Origin: Chloroflexota bacterium
Lineage (GTDB): Bacteria > Chloroflexota > Limnocylindria > P2-11E
Direction of reading: 5' to 3'
Length of the DNA stretch: 9,151 bases
Assembly (NCBI GenBank): GCA_016875665.1
Contig: VGPA01000047.1
Coordinates: 1 to 9,151, forward strand
Below, one piece after another: positions 1 to 9,151 of the stretch. The notes under the pieces are model-generated. The model was not told the origin of the DNA, made no database searches, and saw only the letters and a list, made by a program, of their open reading frames with translations. The stretch's first letter is position 1. Each line of letters starts with the position of its first letter. Position numbers and translations under genes: made by a program.

Positions 1-123
1 GCCGCCCTTGAGGGACAGGGTCTTGGTGATCGCCGCGGTGAGCGTGGTCTTGCCGTGGTCGATGTGACCGATGGTGCCCACGTTGATGTGCGGCTTGGTG
101 CGCTCGAACTTCTTCTTGGCCAT
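1..123 (-). CDS. tuf: Elongation factor Tu, N-terminal 41 residues (gene runs off the window)
   Basis: EF-Tu is the GTPase that delivers aminoacyl-tRNA to the ribosomal A site in the cytoplasm. Only the first 41 codons are visible. The protein begins MAKKKFERTKPHINVGTIGH and continues into the P-loop GHIDHGKTT (residues 19-27), the standard EF-Tu nucleotide-binding motif; the HIDHGKTT form and the PHINVGTIG lead-in separate it from EF-G, SelB and IF2. The ATG at 123-121 follows fusA by 16 nt, and an AGGA ribosome-binding sequence lies about 8 nt upstream of it. It is the last visible gene of the rpsL-rpsG-fusA-tuf operon and is presumably co-transcribed. The reading frame is open to the window edge, so completeness cannot be judged. 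Confidence 0.96.
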   Translation of the reverse strand, partial: MAKKKFERTKPHINVGTIGHIDHGKTTLTAAITKTLSLKGG

Positions 124-139
124 GGCTTTCCTAGACCTC

Positions 140-2245
<2,106 letters not shown>

Positions 2246-2249
2246 CGCA

Positions 2250-2720
2250 CTACCACTTGTAGTGGCTGAAGGCCTTGTTGGCCTCGGCCATCTTGTGCGT
2301 TTCTTCCTTGCGGCGGACCGCGGCGCCGGTGTTGTTGGTCGCGTCCATCAGCTCGCCGGCGAGCTTCTCGGCCATCGACTTGCCCGGCCGCTTGCGGGCG
2401 GCCTGGATCAGCCAGCGCATCGCGAGCGATCCGCGGCGCTCGGCCTTGATCTCGACCGGGACCTGATAGGTGGCGCCGCCGACGCGGCGCGGCTTGACCT
2501 CGATCAGCGGCGTGGCGTTGCGCAGACCGGTCTCGAAGACCTCGAGGCCCGGCTTGCGCAGCTGCTGCTCGACGCGCTCGAGCGCGCCGTAGACGATGCC
2601 CTCGGCCTTGGCGCGCTTGCCGGCCTGCATCACCTTGTTGGTGAACTGGGCGAGCGGGACGCTGCCGAACTTGCGGTCGGCGACCGCCCGCCGCTCGGTG
2701 GGACGAGCACGACGAGGCAC
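2250..2720 (-). CDS. rpsG: 30S ribosomal protein S7
   Basis: S7 is a primary assembly protein that nucleates folding of the 30S head by binding the 3' major domain of 16S rRNA, and it lies near the E site. The 156-residue length is the bacterial norm. Family signatures are the arginine-rich N-terminus MPRRARPTERR, the GGATYQVPVEI strand of the beta-ribbon, RWLIQAARKR, the MAEKLAGELMDA helix, and the C-terminal HKMAEANKAFSHYKW ending in the SHYKW/SHYRW found in many bacteria. The start is GTG at 2720-2718, one nt after the TAA of rpsL; GAAGG inside the last rpsL codons lies about 9 nt upstream and can serve as ribosome-binding site. In E. coli S7 represses its operon by binding the rpsL-rpsG intercistronic RNA. 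Here the gap is a single base, so that exact arrangement is absent and any autoregulation would have to use another site. Confidence 0.98.
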   Translation of the reverse strand: MPRRARPTERRAVADRKFGSVPLAQFTNKVMQAGKRAKAEGIVYGALERVEQQLRKPGLEVFETGLRNATPLIEVKPRRVGGATYQVPVEIKAERRGSLAMRWLIQAARKRPGKSMAEKLAGELMDATNNTGAAVRRKEETHKMAEANKAFSHYKW

Positions 2721-2721
2721 T

Positions 2722-3156
2722 TTAAGAAGCCTTCTTCTTCGGCTTGGGGTTCTTCGCGCCGTAGAGGCTGCGCCCCTGCTTGCGGTCCTTCACGCCCGCG
2801 GTGTCGAGCGTGCCGCGGATGATGTGGTACTTCACCGAGGGCAGGTCCGGCACCCGCCCGCCGCGCACCAGGACCACCGAGTGCTCCTGGAGGTTGTGCC
2901 CGATGCCCGGGATGTAGGCCGTGACCTCCATGAGGTTCGACAGGCGCACGCGGGCGATCTTCCGCAGCGCGGAGTTCGGCTTCTTGGGCGTCATGGTGCG
3001 CACGACGGTGCACACGCCGCGCTTCTGGGGGGCGCCTTTGGGCAGCTCCACGTAGCGGCCGCGGAGCGAGTTCCAGGTGCGCCGCAGCGCCGGGGTGTCC
3101 ACCTTCTTCAATTGCGGCTTGCGCCCGCGCCGGACCAGCTGCGCGATCGTCGGCAT
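2722..3156 (-). CDS. rpsL: 30S ribosomal protein S12, long form with an altered decoding-loop residue
   Basis: S12 sits at the interface side of the decoding centre and influences tRNA selection and streptomycin response. The protein has 144 residues against 124 in E. coli. Most of the excess is an insertion around residues 27-39 (RTWNSLRGRYVEL) before PQKRGVCT, the place where Bacillota S12 carries a similar insertion, plus a basic KPKKKAS tail. The first decoding loop TPKKPNSALRK is intact, with K58 equivalent to E. coli K43 (counting Met). In the second loop the usual RVKDLPG reads RVPDLPS: proline 103 replaces the lysine equivalent to E. coli K88, and serine replaces the following glycine. 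The neighbouring aspartate that RimO methylthiolates (D104) is kept. The ATG start has a strong AAAGGAG site 4 nt upstream (3167-3161). It is the first gene of the str operon, behind a promoter and a leader of roughly 170 nt. Confidence 0.97.
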   Translation of the reverse strand: MPTIAQLVRRGRKPQLKKVDTPALRRTWNSLRGRYVELPKGAPQKRGVCTVVRTMTPKKPNSALRKIARVRLSNLMEVTAYIPGIGHNLQEHSVVLVRGGRVPDLPSVKYHIIRGTLDTAGVKDRKQGRSLYGAKNPKPKKKAS

Positions 3157-3336
3157 GGTGCTCCTTTACTCGGTGCGCACGCGCGCACGGACACGTGGCT
3201 ACGCCGGACCCGCGTTTTGGATGCTCCCCTACCGGAACGCCGGCCCCGTCACCGGAGCGCAGGTCCCGGGCGCAGCGCGGCGCCTCTCACAAGATCGCGA
3301 GATGGCCGATGCGCGCGAAAAGACAGCCGAAAAAAG

Positions 3337-3366
3337 ATGCTAGGCAGGCCGGGGACCGTCCGTCAA
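3337..3366 (-). promoter_or_regulatory. Probable sigma70-type promoter of the str operon
   Basis: Read on the minus strand, TTGACG (3366-3361, five of six matches to the -35 consensus) is followed after 18 nt by TAGCAT (3342-3337, four of six matches to the -10, including the first two and last positions). It lies about 180 nt upstream of the rpsL start. Initiation would fall near 3330 and give a leader of about 170 nt. That leader contains a short GC hairpin (GTGCGC/GCGCAC, 3173-3188) just before the rpsL ribosome-binding site. A dedicated promoter is expected because the MFS genes, one in the opposite direction, and the palindrome after rpoC cut the str genes off from rpoBC transcription. 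The hexamers also lie in the 5' region of the divergent MFS gene, for which I could not find a comparably good promoter. This is a motif match only, not measured. Confidence 0.55.
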
Positions 3367-3433
3367 CCGCCCAGCCGGGCGAATACTCCATTTCTTACGG
3401 TCCCCCAGGCGGCGGAGGCCTACCGTCGCGCCG

Positions 3434-4759
3434 ATGGCACAGGGGCCCCTCCCGACGTCCACCGGCGCCGGATCGGTGATCGCCGCCCTGCGCCACCGCG
3501 AGTTCCAGCTCCTGTTCGGCGGGCTGGTCGCCTCGAACGTCGGCAACTGGATGCAGCAGTTCGCTCTGGGCTGGCTCATCGTCCTCCTGGCCGCCCGGGA
3601 CGGGCACCCGGAGCTGGCGCCCTTCTACCTGGGCCTGCGCAGCCTCGCCAGCGCCGGCCCGTCGCTGCTCGCCGGGCTGTTCGCCGGCGTGATCGCCGAC
3701 CGCACCGACCGCCGCGACCTCCTCATCTGGTCGCGCGTCGTCAGCGCGGTGCTGGCGGCGGCGCTCGCCGGGCTGGTGATCGTCGACCAGATCAACATCT
3801 GGCTCGTCCTCGCACTCAGCGCCGCGAGCGCCGGGGCGTTCGCGTTCGACATGCCCGGGCGCCAGGCGATGCTGCCCGACATCGTGCCGTCGCGCGACCT
3901 CTTCAGCGCGATGGGGCTCACCCGCGCCTCGATGCAGGCGGCCCACACCACCGGCCCGCTCATCGCCGGCCTGCTGCTGGTGCCGATCGGCATCGGTGGC
4001 GTGCTCATGACCAAGGCGGTCCTCTTCATCGCCTCGGTCTTCATGATGCTGCCGATGGCCCAGCGGCCGCCCCCGCCGGAGGCGACCGCCGGGACGATGC
4101 TCGACTCGCTCAAGGAGGGACTGCGCTACATCGCCGGCGAGCCGGTGCTGCGCTGGATGTCCAGCCTTCTCGTCATCTTCGCTCTCTTCGGGTTCTCGTT
4201 CCAGCAGCTCCTCCCGGCGCTCGCCGTCGACACGCTGCGCGTCGGAGCCCTCGAGCTGTCCTGGATGGTCGCGGCGCACGGGGCCGGCGCCCTCGTCGGC
4301 GCGTTCTTCACCACGATCATCGGGGGCGTGCGCGCCCGCGGCCCGCTGTTCCTCTCCGCCATGCTCGTCTCCGGCCTGCTCGTGATCGTGCTCGCGCTGC
4401 AGACCACAGTCTGGCCGGTGCTCATCGTCCTCGCAGTGGTCGGCGCGGTCCAGCAGGTGTATATGGGTGTGCAGAGCGTCACCCTCCAGCTGATGACCCC
4501 AGGCCGCCTGCGGGGGCGCGTGATGGGCACCCAGTCGATGACCTTCATGGTCGCCGGCCCGATCGGCGTGATGATCCTCGGCACGCTGGCGACCGTCATC
4601 GGCATGTCGAGCGCGCTGCTGCTCGGCGGCGCCGCGACCGTGGCCGCGGCGTGCGTCGCGACGTTCCGCGCAGGATGCCTGCGCGGCCTGCGCGGCGGCG
4701 AGGAAGCGGACCGCGCTGCGCTCGGCGTGAGCTCCCCCGAGGAGAGCCCCGCCGACTGA
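3434..4759 (+). CDS. MFS transporter, EntS/MFS_3-like putative exporter (intact copy)
   Basis: A 441-residue polytopic inner-membrane protein of the major facilitator superfamily, of the type related to the enterobactin exporter EntS; the substrate is unknown. The N-terminus ALRHREFQLLFGG (residues 18-30) is the usual lead-in to the first membrane helix. The loop between helices 2 and 3 carries MFS motif A, G85-x3-D89-R90-x2-R93-R94. After the long central loop, SLKEGLRYIAGEP is typical of the family, and GRLRGR (357-362) is the equivalent loop of the second half. Hydrophobic stretches fit about 12 helices. The cytoplasmic tail (from about residue 412) is short and charged. The ATG has GGAGG 15 nt upstream, a long spacing, so translation may be weak or the site may differ. 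It is divergent from rpsL and convergent with its paralogue at 6150-4898. No regulator accompanies it. A drug or siderophore export role is possible but nothing in the window identifies the substrate. Confidence 0.88.
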   Translation: MAQGPLPTSTGAGSVIAALRHREFQLLFGGLVASNVGNWMQQFALGWLIVLLAARDGHPELAPFYLGLRSLASAGPSLLAGLFAGVIADRTDRRDLLIWSRVVSAVLAAALAGLVIVDQINIWLVLALSAASAGAFAFDMPGRQAMLPDIVPSRDLFSAMGLTRASMQAAHTTGPLIAGLLLVPIGIGGVLMTKAVLFIASVFMMLPMAQRPPPPEATAGTMLDSLKEGLRYIAGEPVLRWMSSLLVIFALFGFSFQQLLPALAVDTLRVGALELSWMVAAHGAGALVGAFFTTIIGGVRARGPLFLSAMLVSGLLVIVLALQTTVWPVLIVLAVVGAVQQVYMGVQSVTLQLMTPGRLRGRVMGTQSMTFMVAGPIGVMILGTLATVIGMSSALLLGGAATVAAACVATFRAGCLRGLRGGEEADRAALGVSSPEESPAD

Positions 4760-4897
4760 TTGAGCTCGATCCGCAGGTGAAAGCTGAGACGGCCTGGGCC
4801 GGCACCGGGCGCGCGCGGCGCGTGCTGGGCCAGCGTGAGATGGGCACCGCCTTTGTACGCGATGCGCAGGGGACGCGCTTGACCTTGCGCCGGCCCG

Positions 4898-6150
4898 TCA
4901 ACCGCCCCGGCTGCTCCGTACCCCGACAGTTCGGACAGATGCACTGAACAGCAGGACTGCCACCGCCGCAACCAGCCCGGTGACCGCCCCGATCCGGAGG
5001 GCGAGACCGATCCCGACGGCCGTCCCGAGCGCGCCGATTACGAGGTTCCCGAAGGGCATGAACGCGCTCACGGAGGTTCCATAGAAGGACATCGCCCGGC
5101 CCCGCAGGTGGTCCGGCGCGCGCATCTGCACGATCACCTGCGAGATCGAAGCGAACATCGACCAGCACACCTGGGGAAACGCGATGAGCAGCAGGGCCGG
5201 CACGAGCGTCTCCTGGAGCGAGACACCGATCAGGACGACGCCCCACGCCACCATCGCCAGAAGGGTTACCAGCCCCTGCCGGCCGAAACCGGAGCCGCCG
5301 ATGAGGATCGTCGACGCCGCCCCGGCAACGCCGCCCGCGGCCATGACCGCGAACAGCCAGGAGAGCTCGGTCGGCCCCACCCCCAGGCTGGTCGTGGCGA
5401 ACGCGGGGAGCAGCTCGCGCAGCGGACGGAGGAATGTGCTCGCCACCACGGAGAGCGCCACGAGCCACCGGGTGACCGGATCCCGAAGTACGTACCGGAG
5501 CCCATCCCGGAGCGACGCGAGGAAGTCCTCGTGCTCGGTCACCACCGGGGGCTGCGGCGGTAGGCGTGACGCCCCGAGCCCGGCGGCGGCGGCCCCCGCC
5601 TGCGCCAGCATCAGACCTCCGATGCCGAACGGGATGATCAGAAGCCCCGCGATGACCGGCACCACGATATGGAGCAGGTTGAACGTCGACGCGATGATGC
5701 CCTGTCCAAGATGAGCTCCCCCGCCGGAAGGATCCGCGGGACGATCGCCTGGCGGAGCGGCAGGTCCAGCGCGTCGGCCGAGGCGCCGATGACGCAGAGC
5801 ACGAGGATCGTCGCCAGGCTGGGCTGATCCCCGAACGCCACGAGCGCGAGCCCCACCGCCACGACGGCCGAGATCAGCCGCGACCCGACCAGCAGCAAGC
5901 GCCGGTCCATGCGGTCTGCCAGGACGCCGCCGGCGAGGCCGAACACGAAGCCGGGAATGCCGCGCGCCGCGCCGACGAGCCCGATGTCGAGGGAGCCTCG
6001 CTCAGGTGCGCCTTCCTTCACCGCGATGCCCACGAGCAGGAGGCCGAGCGCGAACAGAGAGACGCTGTAGGAGATCGAGGCGGCGATCATCCCGAGCAGG
6101 AGATAGCGGAAGTCGCGGTGCGCCCAGGGGGCTGAGCCCCCTGGGCGCAC
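4898..6150 (-). pseudogene. MFS transporter paralogue split by a single-base frameshift
   Basis: Two minus-strand reading frames together encode one MFS_3-like transporter of about 417 residues. The N-terminal part starts at a GTG (6150-6148), 13 nt past the rpoC stop, and contains AHRDFRYLLLG and motif A (G75-x3-D79-R80-x2-R83-R84). It runs to GELI at about residue 147 and then leaves frame, stopping near 5638. The C-terminal part resumes in the other frame with LGQGIIASTFNLLHIVVPVI and continues to the TGA at 4900-4898, with SLRDGLRYVLRDP and DHLRGR loops. Adding one base between 5709 and 5710 restores the frame and gives a gapless alignment to the plus-strand paralogue around the junction, so one base is missing. 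As written, the product would lose helices 5-12. Apart from this the gene is undecayed, so the defect is either recent or a sequence error. No Shine-Dalgarno precedes the GTG, which lies in a palindrome. The next in-frame ATG (residue 21) would cut into the first membrane helix. Confidence 0.8.
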
Positions 6151-6155
6151 CGCGA
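6113..6155 (-). terminator. 43-nt near-perfect palindrome after rpoC; probable terminator or attenuator
   Basis: Arms 6113-6133 and 6135-6155 are perfect 21-nt reverse complements around one central base. As RNA this folds into a 19-bp, mostly G-C stem with a CTGAG (minus strand CTCAG) loop. It begins 8 nt after the rpoC TAG, the right place for an intrinsic terminator of the rpoBC transcript. However, no U-tract follows on the minus strand (ACTTCCGC), so termination would be imperfect or factor-assisted. The putative GTG start of the downstream MFS gene, and codons for MRPGGSAPWAHRD, lie inside the hairpin, so folding would also hide that start. The inverted repeat is directly visible; its function is inferred. 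Confidence 0.65.
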
Positions 6156-6163
6156 ACGGGCAA

Positions 6164-9151
<2,988 letters not shown>

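Noticed and set aside
3395..4279. 294-codon minus-strand frame opposite the intact MFS gene
   Set aside because: The translation is a repetitive Glu/Arg/Gly/His composition typical of the antisense of membrane-protein codons, and the opposite strand encodes a convincing transporter.
4760..4897. Convergent 138-bp spacer examined for a bidirectional terminator or small gene
   Set aside because: It is GC-rich with several short self-complementary pieces (such as GCTGGGCCAGC), but none gives a stable stem with a usable loop and a T-tract, and no short frame has a ribosome-binding site.
3360..4907. 13-bp direct repeat (CCGTCAACCGCCC) at 3360-3372 and 4895-4907, flanking the plus-strand MFS gene, considered as a target-site duplication
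   Set aside because: A 13-mer match between two places in 9 kb of GC-rich sequence is expected about once by chance. One copy lies over the end of the other MFS gene and the other over the str promoter -35, and there is no transposase or terminal inverted repeat.
2596..4947. 783-codon plus-strand frame spanning rpsG, rpsL and the MFS gene
   Set aside because: It covers well-supported genes in other frames, is rich in Arg/Pro/Ala, and shows no family features; a GC-driven spurious frame.

Overview
The window is a high-GC bacterial chromosome segment holding the rpoC-str region: the 3' two-thirds of rpoC, then rpsL, rpsG, fusA and the first 41 codons of tuf, all on the minus strand (so transcription of the core block runs from right to left). 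The interest lies between rpoC and rpsL. In many bacteria these two genes are adjacent or nearly so. Here about 3.0 kb separates them, filled by two paralogous major-facilitator-superfamily (MFS) transporter genes arranged tail to tail. The lineage cannot be fixed from this window. High GC, a beta' subunit without the large trigger-loop insertion of Proteobacteria, and an S12 protein with the ~13-residue N-terminal insertion I recall from Bacillota argue against Proteobacteria. They would fit Chloroflexota or another high-GC terrabacterial phylum, but this is a low-confidence inference.

Layout from right to left (direction of core transcription): 9151-6164 rpoC, 5' end outside the window, ending in a very acidic tail; 6155-6113 a near-perfect 43-nt palindrome just after the rpoC stop, probably a terminator or attenuator; 6150-4898 a minus-strand MFS gene whose likely GTG start lies inside that palindrome and which is broken by an apparent single-base deletion near 5709; 4897-4760 a 138-bp convergent spacer in which I see no convincing hairpin or gene; 4759-3434 an intact plus-strand MFS gene; 3433-3157 a 277-bp divergent region with a good sigma70-type promoter for the str operon at 3366-3337; 3156-2722 rpsL; 2720-2250 rpsG; 2245-140 fusA; 123-1 tuf (partial).

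rpsL, rpsG, fusA and tuf are separated by 1, 4 and 16 nt and must form one transcript supplying the decoding-centre protein S12, the S7 head protein and the two elongation GTPases. The MFS genes look like accessory exporters inserted between two transcription/translation modules. The plus-strand one is divergent from rpsL and transcribed head-on against any rpoC read-through. No CRISPR array, tRNA, rRNA, transposase or phage gene is visible. I found no evidence for a wholly new system; the points worth checking are the paralogous transporter pair, the palindrome overlapping a start codon, the frameshift, and the unusual S12 residue in the decoding-centre loop.
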